A stretch of DNA of 64,000 nucleotides, taken from NCBI GenBank assembly GCA_020860605.1, contig JAJBTZ010000090.1, positions 372,001 through 436,000 of the forward strand. The letters run 5' to 3'. The DNA is from Ruminococcus sp. Its GTDB lineage: Bacteria; Bacillota; Clostridia; Oscillospirales; Ruminococcaceae. The first letter of the stretch is position 1; the number at the start of each line of letters is the position of its first letter. The position numbers were made by a program, and so were the translations under genes. The notes beneath the pieces were generated by a model. It had not been told where the DNA came from, ran no database searches, and saw only the letters and a program-made list of their open reading frames with translations. This document shows positions 38,828 through 47,417 of this stretch, in pieces.

Positions 38828-40306
38828 TCAGAAGTGCTCCGTTGCTACTCTGGCAATGTCTTCTTGGGTCATATAGTAAACGTATTCTTCAAGCGAATAG
38901 CTCGATTCTCCCTCGTTAAGTATGATTCTTATGCAACCATCCGAGGTTGATTTTAAACCAGATATATGAGTCTCTTCAAAAGGCATAGGAAAGTCGGCTT
39001 CAACGATTTCTCCAGTTTCTATCTTCAGAATATAAAGCTTCATCTCAGACGAAGAGAGATCGGGATAGTTTGTAAAGAAGATACAGTCGTCTGTGACACC
39101 AAAGCCCACAGATGAGCCCTTGGCTATCACCTTAACGCTGTCATCTCTGATTTCACAGACATACGCTGTCAAGGTATTGCCAGCCCTGAAAGCAATGTAG
39201 TTGCCAGTTCGCTCGATATCGTACATCGCATCAGGACTGACGATTTTATCGAGCCCGACAATATCGGATATGTCGACTTCATCTTCTTCGAGAGGATACG
39301 ACATATTGCTCTCTTCGAGCTCTGTAAGCTCGGTGAACTCGCCTGCCTCTATGTCGTAAACCGCCTGGTATCGCTTCTCCTCCTCGACATCCGAGTATGT
39401 CCCATAGGCATAGTTGCCGTTAATGTCGCTGACAGTGAAGCCGTACTTCATGAAGCTATGAAACCACTCATCCGTGTCAGCCTCGACTATTTCGACATCC
39501 TCCGGCAGAATCAAGGATTGACTGTTGACGCTCTCGTAGTATTCATCGTAGTCTGGAAGCTCGGCAGTTTCTTCCTTATCAATCGTGCCGTTTACCATAT
39601 CGATAGTCCAAGTGCTTCCGTCTGTAAGACTGCTAAAAGTGATGATTCCGTTTTCCTCATACACCTTGTCGAAGCTCACCTGCTCTGTGATTTCATATTC
39701 AGTCAATTCGTTCAAAGCGAGATTGTTCACAAATATCGCGCTGTCGGTTTTGTAAACTGCATACCCGTTACTGACACAGACAAAGATGTCAGATGGAAGA
39801 TTCAAGGTTTCAAGTGTGTTGTCGGTGAGATTAAGCTTATAGAATTCCCCTTCTTCGGTCGAAAACATCAGGGTTTCGTTATCAATCCAATTGAGATAGC
39901 CGACTGTCGGGGAAAGCTCGCCTAAATCAAACCTGTACTCACTGGCACTCAGCAAATCCACAATCCAGATGCCCGGGATCAGGGACATTTCGCCATTTTC
40001 GGCGTACTTGTTCGACCAGTAGGCAATTGTAGTGAAATTGTCGTTGACAGTCGGAACATCAAACCAGACTATCATGTCCCACTTGCCGTTAAGAGTCTCG
40101 TACTCCTCATAGGTAAAGCCATAGGCAGAGTCGGACAGCATTGGCGACGAAGTGCCGGTGTCAGAGTTGTAGACATAAATCTGATTTTCGGAGTAATCGG
40201 CAAACATGGACAGGTTATCGTTTACTCCACCCGAAGAATCTTCCTTGACACTGCCACAGGACACCAAGAGCATAAGAGCAAGAGTTATTGCGATTAGTTT
40301 TTTCAT
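38828..40306 (-). CDS. Lipoprotein with beta-propeller-like body
   Basis: 492 residues from MKKLIAI, with AAAGGAG upstream; the ORF-track start is in the intergenic copy of the duplicated promoter. Lipobox LLVSC (Cys17) marks an outer-face lipoprotein. The body has many short beta stretches with GYLNWIDNETLMFSTEEGEFYKL-like blades (quoted core NWIDNETLMFS), consistent with a TolB/WD-like propeller; I cannot name the family. It is sandwiched between ABC half-transporters in the ECF-sigma operon, so it may sense or sequester the transported molecule, or act as an immunity-type lipoprotein. That function is inference. Confidence 0.8.
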   Translation of the reverse strand: MKKLIAITLALMLLVSCGSVKEDSSGGVNDNLSMFADYSENQIYVYNSDTGTSSPMLSDSAYGFTYEEYETLNGKWDMIVWFDVPTVNDNFTTIAYWSNKYAENGEMSLIPGIWIVDLLSASEYRFDLGELSPTVGYLNWIDNETLMFSTEEGEFYKLNLTDNTLETLNLPSDIFVCVSNGYAVYKTDSAIFVNNLALNELTEYEITEQVSFDKVYEENGIITFSSLTDGSTWTIDMVNGTIDKEETAELPDYDEYYESVNSQSLILPEDVEIVEADTDEWFHSFMKYGFTVSDINGNYAYGTYSDVEEEKRYQAVYDIEAGEFTELTELEESNMSYPLEEDEVDISDIVGLDKIVSPDAMYDIERTGNYIAFRAGNTLTAYVCEIRDDSVKVIAKGSSVGFGVTDDCIFFTNYPDLSSSEMKLYILKIETGEIVEADFPMPFEETHISGLKSTSDGCIRIILNEGESSYSLEEYVYYMTQEDIARVATEHF

Positions 40307-40334
40307 AATTATTTCTCCTTTCTGAACTCCAATT

Positions 40335-40392
40335 ATTATTTTACCCCCCGCCAAAATTTGTCAAGTATTTTCTACAAATTTTTGCGGGGGTT
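40335..40392 (-). promoter_or_regulatory. Promoter inside a long inverted repeat (copy 2)
   Basis: Copy of 36809-36866 with six instead of five Cs in the left arm. TTGACA is then 18 bases from AATAAT. Arms TAACCCCCGCAAAAATTTGT and ACAAATTTTGGCGGGGGGTA pair almost perfectly. It drives or modulates the lipoprotein gene, which follows at 40306. Confidence 0.65.
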
Positions 40393-40405
40393 AGATCAAT
40401 TTTCT

Positions 40406-42229
40406 TTATATTTCTTCGCTTTCCGCTTCCTCATTCGCCTTGACATAAAACTCTGCCTGTTTATCGAACATTTCAGTGTAGAGACCACCCTGAGCGTAAA
40501 GCTCCTTATGCGTGCCATAGCCGACCATATGTCCATCTTGGAACACTGCAACCCTGTCGGCGAGCTGAACTGCAGAAAGGCGGTGGGTTATCAGGACGGC
40601 ACACTTGTCCTGAATCATCGAGTTGAACTGTGAGTAGATTTCGTACTCGGCGTTCGGATCAAGTGCGGCAGTAGGTTCATCCAAGAGATAGATTTCACCT
40701 CCGTGATACTGCGCTCTTGCGATTGCAATACGCTGTCCTTCTCCTCCTGATGGCTTGAAACCTCCCTCATCCACTGATTTCCCGACATATGTATCATAGC
40801 CTTTTGGCAACTTTGCTACTAACTTTGTAAGCCCACACTTTCTGCAAACCTCGTCAAGACGTTCATGGTCGCATGGTTCGCCACTGAGCGTAATATTCTT
40901 TTCAAGAGGCAACTTATACTCGACAAAATCCTGAAATACAGGTGCGAACAGCCGCTGATACTTTTCGTAGTCATACTCGTTTATATTTTTGCCGTTAAGC
41001 AAAATCTCTCCCTCGGTTGGCGTATAAAGCCTTGTGAGAAGCTTTATGAATGTTGATTTTCCAGCACCGTTTTCTCCGACAACGCAGAGATGCTCCGAGC
41101 CTTTGAGTGTGAGATTAAGTTTTTTTAAAGCATATACTTCACTGCCGGGATATTTGAATGAAACATTCTTAAATTCGATTATAGAGTCCTTGTCATAGAC
41201 AGGCGTTTCAGTTCCGCAACCATATCCCTTTCTCGGGAGCGACATAAATTCAAGATACTCCTGAATATTAAGGCTTTTAGCCGACAGCGACAGATATGTA
41301 TTGAATACATTAGACAAAGCCGATGAGAACTGGCTGACAGCCGAAAGATATATTGTCATGCTACCTATTGCAAGTGAATAGTATATGACTCTGATAATGA
41401 GATAAGCGTATAAAACTACTTGTTGCACAAGTGAAGTAATGGTATAGACAATACCTCCGGTTGACCATGAGCGTTTGCCTCGGATGATGACATCAGCGAA
41501 CTTATACTTGTTTTCTCTGAAAAGGCTTATGAGATATTCTCCTGCTGAGAAAAGCCTGTTTTCTTTGCCATATGCCTGCTCGTACATCATGTAGGTTAAT
41601 CCCCAGTCACGGTTTGAATAAACTGCATTTTCCTTGTTCAGCTCAAATTGCTTCGTATTAAGCTTCTTCGTAACAGCCGAGTTGATAAGCACCATAGCCA
41701 ATACCAGAACAACTATCAGTGGATGCAATGTTGCAATAATAGATGAAATTGCAATAAGAGTGAAGACTGCTGTAACCGCTTTGAATATCAGATCGACATA
41801 ATTCAGAATGTCGCTCAAGGTATCGTTGGCACGATTTTTCATGACGATTATATTGGGATTCTCAAAATTCTCATAATCCATCGTCATCAGATGGCGATAA
41901 AAATCTGAATCAAAGCTGATGTCCAAGTCCCATCTGATTTTGTTGAGCCAATAATCGCCCCATGAATTTACAACATAAGCGATTAACGAATTTAAAACCA
42001 AGAGACCGACGTACAGAACCACCATACTGATGCTGTCACCATCGACAAGTGCATTGATAATCCATCCGGGGAGTACCGTGTACATAACTGTTATCAATGC
42101 CTGTAGCACTGATATTAAGCCTTTGAGGAAAAGATATAGCTTTCCTTTAGGCGTTCCCACAACGAAGGACAGCACAAACTTTGTACACTTCCATGTGTTC
42201 TTTACTTTTTGATTGTCGGGCTTTTTCAT
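40406..42229 (-). CDS. ABC half-transporter, first transporter of ECF-linked operon
   Basis: 607 residues; the ATG has AAAGGAG 8 bases upstream and follows the anti-sigma stop by 43 bases. Helices at about 20-310. Walker A GENGAGKST, Q-loop PVFQDF, signature PSGGEGQR, Walker B IYLLDEPTAALD, H-loop THRLSA, all catalytic-looking. Sister of 36879..38714 with a shared C-terminus. The operon order sigma, anti-sigma, ABC suggests induction of export in response to envelope stress or an extracellular peptide. Substrate unknown. Confidence 0.88.
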   Translation of the reverse strand: MKKPDNQKVKNTWKCTKFVLSFVVGTPKGKLYLFLKGLISVLQALITVMYTVLPGWIINALVDGDSISMVVLYVGLLVLNSLIAYVVNSWGDYWLNKIRWDLDISFDSDFYRHLMTMDYENFENPNIIVMKNRANDTLSDILNYVDLIFKAVTAVFTLIAISSIIATLHPLIVVLVLAMVLINSAVTKKLNTKQFELNKENAVYSNRDWGLTYMMYEQAYGKENRLFSAGEYLISLFRENKYKFADVIIRGKRSWSTGGIVYTITSLVQQVVLYAYLIIRVIYYSLAIGSMTIYLSAVSQFSSALSNVFNTYLSLSAKSLNIQEYLEFMSLPRKGYGCGTETPVYDKDSIIEFKNVSFKYPGSEVYALKKLNLTLKGSEHLCVVGENGAGKSTFIKLLTRLYTPTEGEILLNGKNINEYDYEKYQRLFAPVFQDFVEYKLPLEKNITLSGEPCDHERLDEVCRKCGLTKLVAKLPKGYDTYVGKSVDEGGFKPSGGEGQRIAIARAQYHGGEIYLLDEPTAALDPNAEYEIYSQFNSMIQDKCAVLITHRLSAVQLADRVAVFQDGHMVGYGTHKELYAQGGLYTEMFDKQAEFYVKANEEAESEEI

Positions 42230-42272
42230 GTTGATTTCTCCTTTTTCGTTTTACAATCCAAATGCGATTTTT

Positions 42273-42977
42273 CTATCCAAGTCCTACACTTTCGGCGATT
42301 TGCACTAAAACGTCAATGTCAATTTGTGCAGAAATACTAAAGATATAACCGTCATCAATCCACACAACAGTATTCAGTCCGTATTCATCAAACGTCTGAT
42401 AGCAGTAATACTGGATGCCGTCAATCAGATATTCGGAAACAGTACTGTTTTCATTGTCGGTAGAAAAACTGGTTCCGTCCGTAGCCAAGCTGTAATCAAA
42501 GCATAATCTCTGGCCGTCATAATCCTCATAAGTTACTTCTACATTGATGTCGCCATAGTATACCGTTCTCAGCTTATAGCCGTCAGGGATATAATCTGGT
42601 CTGATTTCGGTGTTGAAAGTCACATCTTCCGAAGTTTCAGTGAAAGAATACTTGTCATACCCATCAAAAACCTGCTTAAACACCTGATTCACTGCGGCAT
42701 AAACAGGTGGCTGAGTGAGGAGCAAGCAAAATGCAACGCCGAGAGCGCAAGCAAGAGTTACAAGTGAGCGAGATGTGACTTTCAAGGCGGTTCTTCTGCG
42801 CTTTTCGCTATCTATTTTTCTTGTAGCTTTTCTTATGTTCTTTGAACACTTTTCGCTGAACTCATGATTCTCGGATTCCGCTACCAGTGTTTCAGATTCT
42901 TCACTAAGCTTTTTTGTGAGTCCATCACGCAAGAGTATTTCAAATATTTCGTCGCTGTTAGTGCATTTCTTCTCCAT
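42273..42977 (-). CDS. Anti-sigma factor, DUF4367-like outer domain
   Basis: 234 residues. A cytoplasmic segment of about 70 residues lacks the usual HxxxCxxC zinc finger. A membrane helix at about 73-93 (TLACALGVAFCLLL) is followed by an outer domain with RPDYIPDGYKL and IDGIQYYCYQTFDEY, typical of DUF4367 proteins that accompany ECF factors. The start overlaps the sigma stop by 20 bases, with GAGGAG 4 bases upstream. It should bind the sigma factor of 42958..43509 and release it on a signal at the cell surface. Confidence 0.85.
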   Translation of the reverse strand: MEKKCTNSDEIFEILLRDGLTKKLSEESETLVAESENHEFSEKCSKNIRKATRKIDSEKRRRTALKVTSRSLVTLACALGVAFCLLLTQPPVYAAVNQVFKQVFDGYDKYSFTETSEDVTFNTEIRPDYIPDGYKLRTVYYGDINVEVTYEDYDGQRLCFDYSLATDGTSFSTDNENSTVSEYLIDGIQYYCYQTFDEYGLNTVVWIDDGYIFSISAQIDIDVLVQIAESVGLG

Positions 42978-43509
42978 AATACTCCTCTAACTTCTTTTGC
43001 AGTATTTTCTTTCCACGGGACACACGAGAAATTACAGTGTTTTTCGGAACGCCTAACATCTCCGAAATCTCCTCACTGCTATAGCCCATTACAAGTTTCA
43101 ACGTAAGCGCATCGCTATAAATGTCGTCAAGATCATTTATCAGCTTCAGAAGATATTCATAGCCGTCATCTGAAATAACCTTGTTCAAAACGCTCATACT
43201 CATGTCGGGGATGTCTTCATCAAGCTCATCTGAGACTGCACCGCATTCGCCTTTGAGCATATCGAGTGAAGTGTTCCTAACTATAATAACGATAAAATTC
43301 CGAGTTTGAATGCAATCCGGAGAAGAAATTTTCGAAATATTTTTTGTGATTTTTAAAAAGCTCTCCTGCACCGCTTCCTCTGCAATAGATTCGTTATGCA
43401 AAATGGACATAGCTTTTCTGAACATCATATTCTTGTACAGATTATATACAGCCGTGAACTTTTCCTTATCGCTCGGCTCGTCAATGAGAGCCAGATATAT
43501 TGTCAGCAT
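42958..43509 (-). CDS. ECF sigma factor (sigma-70 family)
   Basis: 183 residues. I prefer the ATG at 43509 (GAGGTG 5-6 bases upstream) over the ORF-track GTG two codons earlier. Region 2: YNLYKNMMFRKAMSIL, AEEAVQESFLKIT, FIVIIVRNTSLDML. Region 4: LKLVMGYSSEEISEMLG, NTVISRVSRGKKIL. First gene of the operon that runs through anti-sigma, three ABC genes and a lipoprotein. Its main promoter is an ordinary sigma-A type; no distinct ECF promoter is visible there. Confidence 0.92.
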   Translation of the reverse strand: MLTIYLALIDEPSDKEKFTAVYNLYKNMMFRKAMSILHNESIAEEAVQESFLKITKNISKISSPDCIQTRNFIVIIVRNTSLDMLKGECGAVSDELDEDIPDMSMSVLNKVISDDGYEYLLKLINDLDDIYSDALTLKLVMGYSSEEISEMLGVPKNTVISRVSRGKKILQKKLEEYYGEEMH

Positions 43510-43571
43510 AAACACACCTCATTCAAACTTAAACTCATATTTATTTCTCTTTTTTTCGTTTTCCAATTCAC

Positions 43572-43599
43572 ATTATACCCGATAAATTTTCCTTGTCAA
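43572..43599 (-). promoter_or_regulatory. Promoter of the ECF/ABC/lipoprotein operon
   Basis: Perfect TTGACA, 16-base spacer, perfect TATAAT, 62 bases before the ATG. Confidence 0.82.
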
Positions 43600-43616
43600 C
43601 CGATTTTCACGAACTG

Positions 43617-43653
43617 AAAAAAATCACCTTCAGGCTGGTGCCTAAAGGTGATA
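43617..43653 (-). terminator. Terminator of the lipoprotein/ABC-2/XRE operon
   Basis: ATCACCTT..AGGC and GCCT..AAGGTGAT form a stem around ACCA, followed by TTTTTTT. The stop codon of the XRE gene lies in the stem. Confidence 0.9.
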
Positions 43654-44580
43654 TTTGTCTATAAGGTCTTGGATATGTCCCGCAAGGGTTGGTGAATAGT
43701 CTGTGTACTTTGATATTACTTTATTGAGTTCGAGAGCATCATAGGCGAGCTTTTTTGCTTCCTCCATATCGCCCTCTTCGTTTCTGCGTGCCAGAGACCA
43801 AGCGCAATTGTACATAGTCTGTGGCAATGTTTTCTGTATGCCGGTGAGCTTGTGCCAGTAGATGCCGTCACGGGCTACGGCGATGCAATCACTATATCTC
43901 CCCGCAAGTCCGAGGAACTTCGAAAGATTATAGCAAATGACCCTCAAATGATTAGCAGCTATCAATTTGTCTTCAACGTAAAGCTCCATAAAATGCTTGA
44001 CGTGAGTATAGATTAAAATGGCAGTTTCAATTTGCTTCAAATCATAATATGTATTTGCAATTTTGCCGAGAATCTGACACTCCATATTAGTCATATATGG
44101 TGGCAAGTTCTGAGGACTATAGTTTATGACAGTCATGTGAAGAGCATTCTCGAGCCTATCAAGTTCTTCTTCAACGGATATTTTACCGTCCATTCGAGAA
44201 AGCTGGGCTTCTAAGACAATGAGCCTTTGCTCGTTTGCAAGAGAGATATTGCGATGGTCATCATTGATCCTGGCACGGGTTTCCTTCACAATTTTCCAGG
44301 CTTCCTCGGTGCCTTCAAGGATAATCGCCTGATTTGCACGGCGAATCATCTGGCGGACGGTGTAGTCGTCCTCGCTGATAATATCGTTGATGGAATCGCC
44401 CGACATACCGAGTCTTTCAAGAAGGCTGGGAATGTAGCTTCTGTCATGGTTTCCTGCTTTGCCGTTTTCGATTCTCGAAAGAGTGGCGGTGCTGCAGATG
44501 CCGAGACAGAGGTCTTCCTGCTTGCAGTTTTCGGCTTTGCGACGGTCGCTTATGATCTTACCAATAGCTATCTTGTCCAT
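43642..44580 (-). CDS. XRE-family regulator with TPR-like C-terminus (Rgg/PlcR-like)
   Basis: 312 residues from MDKIAIG, with GGGAGA upstream. An HTH-XRE domain covers about residues 5-65 (QEDLCLGICSTATLSRIENG). The rest is alpha-helical with helix pairs such as ILGKIANTYYDLKQIETAI and SDCIAVARDGIYWHKL, matching the TPR repeats of RRNPP-type regulators, many of which bind short peptides. It starts 51 bases after the ABC-2 permease gene, in the same direction and with no terminator between, so it is probably the last gene of the lipoprotein operon and a candidate controller of it. Peptide binding is inference. Confidence 0.85.
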   Translation of the reverse strand: MDKIAIGKIISDRRKAENCKQEDLCLGICSTATLSRIENGKAGNHDRSYIPSLLERLGMSGDSINDIISEDDYTVRQMIRRANQAIILEGTEEAWKIVKETRARINDDHRNISLANEQRLIVLEAQLSRMDGKISVEEELDRLENALHMTVINYSPQNLPPYMTNMECQILGKIANTYYDLKQIETAILIYTHVKHFMELYVEDKLIAANHLRVICYNLSKFLGLAGRYSDCIAVARDGIYWHKLTGIQKTLPQTMYNCAWSLARRNEEGDMEEAKKLAYDALELNKVISKYTDYSPTLAGHIQDLIDKYHL

Positions 44581-44631
44581 ATAAATATCTCCCAGTGGAA
44601 TTATAATCACTTCTTTATAATATCACAAAAC

Positions 44632-46689
44632 TCAGAATGTGTCAACAATCCACTGAATTTCCCTGTTCCCACTTATTGGAAGGGAGAGATACTGGGCAGC
44701 GTCTGCACCCGCCAGGTAGATTATTATCGGCAGGCAGAAAAGCGCAAGGGTGACGACCATTGCGGTTGTCGGGCTCTGGCACTTCGACGAAATCCAGAGT
44801 AGCAGAAGCGAGAAGAGAATCAGCACCGCCGTTCTGTAAGTAAGGAGTATCACGAGGTAACCCCATACTGGGAGTTCTCCGAAGGCGAACATATCGCTTA
44901 TGCAGTTCACGCCTGACATGATGCCATCTGTGCCATATGCCGAAAGAATCTGAGCGAAGTATGGGATATTCACGCCGAGGCTCACGGTAATAGCAAGCAA
45001 AATCGCAATAATACAGTTATGCCGGTAGTAGGTTCTTCTGCCGGCTTTTGTCGTGTAGAGGACATAGCCGATCCGACAGCGGTTGTCGTAGGCGACAATC
45101 GGCGAGAGCATAAGACAGAGCGTGGCGATGGCAATCAGTCCGAGAATGTAATCCTGTCTGAGGGTGTCAAATCCAAAGATGAGGCGGTAGCCTGTCTGGT
45201 AGAACATGTCGTCGGTTCCCTTGCCTATAGAAACAAGATATTCATACTGATTCTTTGCCTTTTCAAAGCCTCGCTCGGCTATGTCTGTTTCCAGATGGTC
45301 GGCTTCGTAAGCAAGGAACTCCACTGCTTCTTCGTCGGTCATCTCGGAAATTTGGGTGCAGTAATAGAGATAGTAGTTGTCGTCGGGGTTATAGGGCTTT
45401 GAGTAGTTGAACGCCGTATAGAGCTGAATCGCGAGGACTGCCACTATTATCACTGCACCCTTGTGCATGACGAGAGCCTTATAGGTGGTATAGCTGAAAA
45501 GGCTTTTCGGGACTCGTTTCGAGAAAGTCGAGGCGGAGCTTCTCTTAATCTCCGAAATGCTGATTGATGAGTAGAGGTGGCAAACTACGGCTGTAACTAT
45601 CACGAGCCCAATAGCAATGCAAGCTACAGTGCAGGCGAACAGGTTCACGGGATAGCCAAAGAAGTTGATGTTTGTGTATGTCTTGAAGAAGTTCCTCGGC
45701 TGAGTGAGCGCGACTAAGTTTATATATTTCAGCGGGGAGAAAATCGAGTTGCCGGAAATGAGGGCATAGAGAGCCGTCTCGACTGCAGCAATCGCAATCG
45801 TCACGAGATACGCCATGATGTTTGAAAGCCTTACAAACAAGGCGGAGACTATCAGGGCGCAAAGGGTCAGGGCGAACAGCTTGATTATGAAGCTGTAAAT
45901 CAGCAAATCGCCGACGGTTATAGCAAGATTACAGCCTAAGTAGCCTTCAAGAGACTGCACCGCACGGCTCAGATCTCCCAGTCCGCAACGATATGCACCT
46001 ACAGCCAGATCGCTCAGATACATGATTCCGAAGGTAGCAAAGCATACAGTGAAAACGGCCGCCGACTTTGCGAGAGCAAGCCTTGCTCTGCCGTATTTCA
46101 GAGGCTTTATGAGAGCCACGACGCCCGATTCCCGGTCTTTATAGAAGACGGCTGTCACGCAGGCGAGGAGCGAGAACATCACGAGTATATCGGTAGCCAC
46201 GTTGTCGGTCGCCAGAAGGACGCCGTCAGATGGTGCATAGGTCGGCGTGACGTCCCGGACGGCTTCATACGCCGACGGAGTTTTTACGATATTACGGTAT
46301 GAAAAGCTGTCGGTGCCGGCAAAGATCGAGACAGAAGTCATAGTCTCGGCAGTAGTATTGATTTCGGCGAGATAGTCCTGATAACCGAGTATTTCCTCAA
46401 GCCGGGAGATTTCGCCGCTCAGAATAGACATATCCTGCCAGTAGTATTCGCAATAGACCGGCTCGCCCGTCTGCCGGATGGTCTGATATAATTCTTCGTC
46501 ATATTCGAGAGCTTCCTCTGCGGTCATGCCGCTTACATCTTCCAAGTAGGCTCTATACTCACTATCCGAGAAGTTGCCGAAGCTCTTGGTGGAGGCGATA
46601 TACACATTCAGAAGAATTGCCGCCGCAGTCACTAAGAGGAAAGCCTTGTTGTGAAAGAGCTTGTAAAGCTCGTTTTGAAAAATTCTCAT
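44632..46689 (-). CDS. ABC-2 type permease-like membrane protein
   Basis: 685 residues from the ATG that shares one base with the stop of the ATPase gene (TGATG). Many hydrophobic helices in two halves: one at about 18-35, a group from about 160 to 370, another at about 405-425, and a final group from about 515 to 670. Large hydrophilic segments (about 38-160 and 430-510) should face outside. N-terminus FQNELYKLFHNKAFLLV is the signature look of ABC-2 permeases in Firmicutes. It forms a transporter with 46689..47417. It is the only membrane-spanning component in an operon of extracellular lipoproteins. Substrate unknown. Confidence 0.85.
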   Translation of the reverse strand: MRIFQNELYKLFHNKAFLLVTAAAILLNVYIASTKSFGNFSDSEYRAYLEDVSGMTAEEALEYDEELYQTIRQTGEPVYCEYYWQDMSILSGEISRLEEILGYQDYLAEINTTAETMTSVSIFAGTDSFSYRNIVKTPSAYEAVRDVTPTYAPSDGVLLATDNVATDILVMFSLLACVTAVFYKDRESGVVALIKPLKYGRARLALAKSAAVFTVCFATFGIMYLSDLAVGAYRCGLGDLSRAVQSLEGYLGCNLAITVGDLLIYSFIIKLFALTLCALIVSALFVRLSNIMAYLVTIAIAAVETALYALISGNSIFSPLKYINLVALTQPRNFFKTYTNINFFGYPVNLFACTVACIAIGLVIVTAVVCHLYSSISISEIKRSSASTFSKRVPKSLFSYTTYKALVMHKGAVIIVAVLAIQLYTAFNYSKPYNPDDNYYLYYCTQISEMTDEEAVEFLAYEADHLETDIAERGFEKAKNQYEYLVSIGKGTDDMFYQTGYRLIFGFDTLRQDYILGLIAIATLCLMLSPIVAYDNRCRIGYVLYTTKAGRRTYYRHNCIIAILLAITVSLGVNIPYFAQILSAYGTDGIMSGVNCISDMFAFGELPVWGYLVILLTYRTAVLILFSLLLLWISSKCQSPTTAMVVTLALFCLPIIIYLAGADAAQYLSLPISGNREIQWIVDTF

Positions 46690-47417
46690 CACATATCACC
46701 GTACAACTGCATATACAGCCCCTCAAGGGTTTTCTCGCCGTCTGTGACCTGTGCCGTCAGCTCGTCCACCGTTCCGCTGTCGATGAGTTCACCAGACTTG
46801 AGAAGCAGGATGCAGTCGGCAATGGTCTCAATGTCCGAAACTATGTGGGTCGAAATGATGACAATCATGTCTTTTGATAGTGAGGATATAAGATTTCTCG
46901 TTAAGACCCTCTGCTTCGGGTCGAGACCGGCTGTCGGCTCATCTAAGATAAGAAGATGCGGGCTTCCGAGAAGCGACTGGGCGATAAGGGTACGTTGTTT
47001 CATTCCGCCGGAAAAGCCTCCTATTTTCTTGTTGGCGACATCCGAAAGCTCAACAAGTCGGAGAACCCTTGCGATTTCGCCGTCAATCGCAGACTTTTCG
47101 ATTCCCTTGAGCGCCGCTATGTAGCCCATGAAGCGTTTCAGGGTAAACGATGGGTAAAGCTCCTGCTGTTGCGGCATGAAGCCGATTTCGGAACGATATT
47201 TCGAGCCGAGGTCACGGATATTTTCGCCGTTCCAGAAAATTTCCGAGCCTTTGTCGGGATCAAGATTCTGGGTCAGGATGTTCATGAGAGTTGACTTCCC
47301 TGCCCCATTCGGTCCCAATAGCCCATAAATGCCCTCGGAGAAGTCGAAAGAGAAGTCTTTCAAGGCATGCTTGGTGCCGTAGTGCTTATTGAGGCTTGAG
47401 ATTTTAAGGGTGTTCAT
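46689..47417 (-). CDS. ABC transporter ATP-binding protein
   Basis: 242 residues from MNTLKIS, with GGAAGGA 9 bases upstream. It overlaps the preceding stop by 4 bases (ATGA). Walker A GPNGAGKST, Q-loop MPQQQE, signature FSGGMKQR, Walker B LLILDEPTAGLD and H-loop STHIVSD are complete. This is the DRA-type ATPase typical of ABC-2 exporters. It powers the permease of 44632..46689, with which it also overlaps. Being coupled to the solute-binding-like lipoproteins upstream is unusual, because those normally serve importers. Confidence 0.92.
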   Translation of the reverse strand: MNTLKISSLNKHYGTKHALKDFSFDFSEGIYGLLGPNGAGKSTLMNILTQNLDPDKGSEIFWNGENIRDLGSKYRSEIGFMPQQQELYPSFTLKRFMGYIAALKGIEKSAIDGEIARVLRLVELSDVANKKIGGFSGGMKQRTLIAQSLLGSPHLLILDEPTAGLDPKQRVLTRNLISSLSKDMIVIISTHIVSDIETIADCILLLKSGELIDSGTVDELTAQVTDGEKTLEGLYMQLYGDM

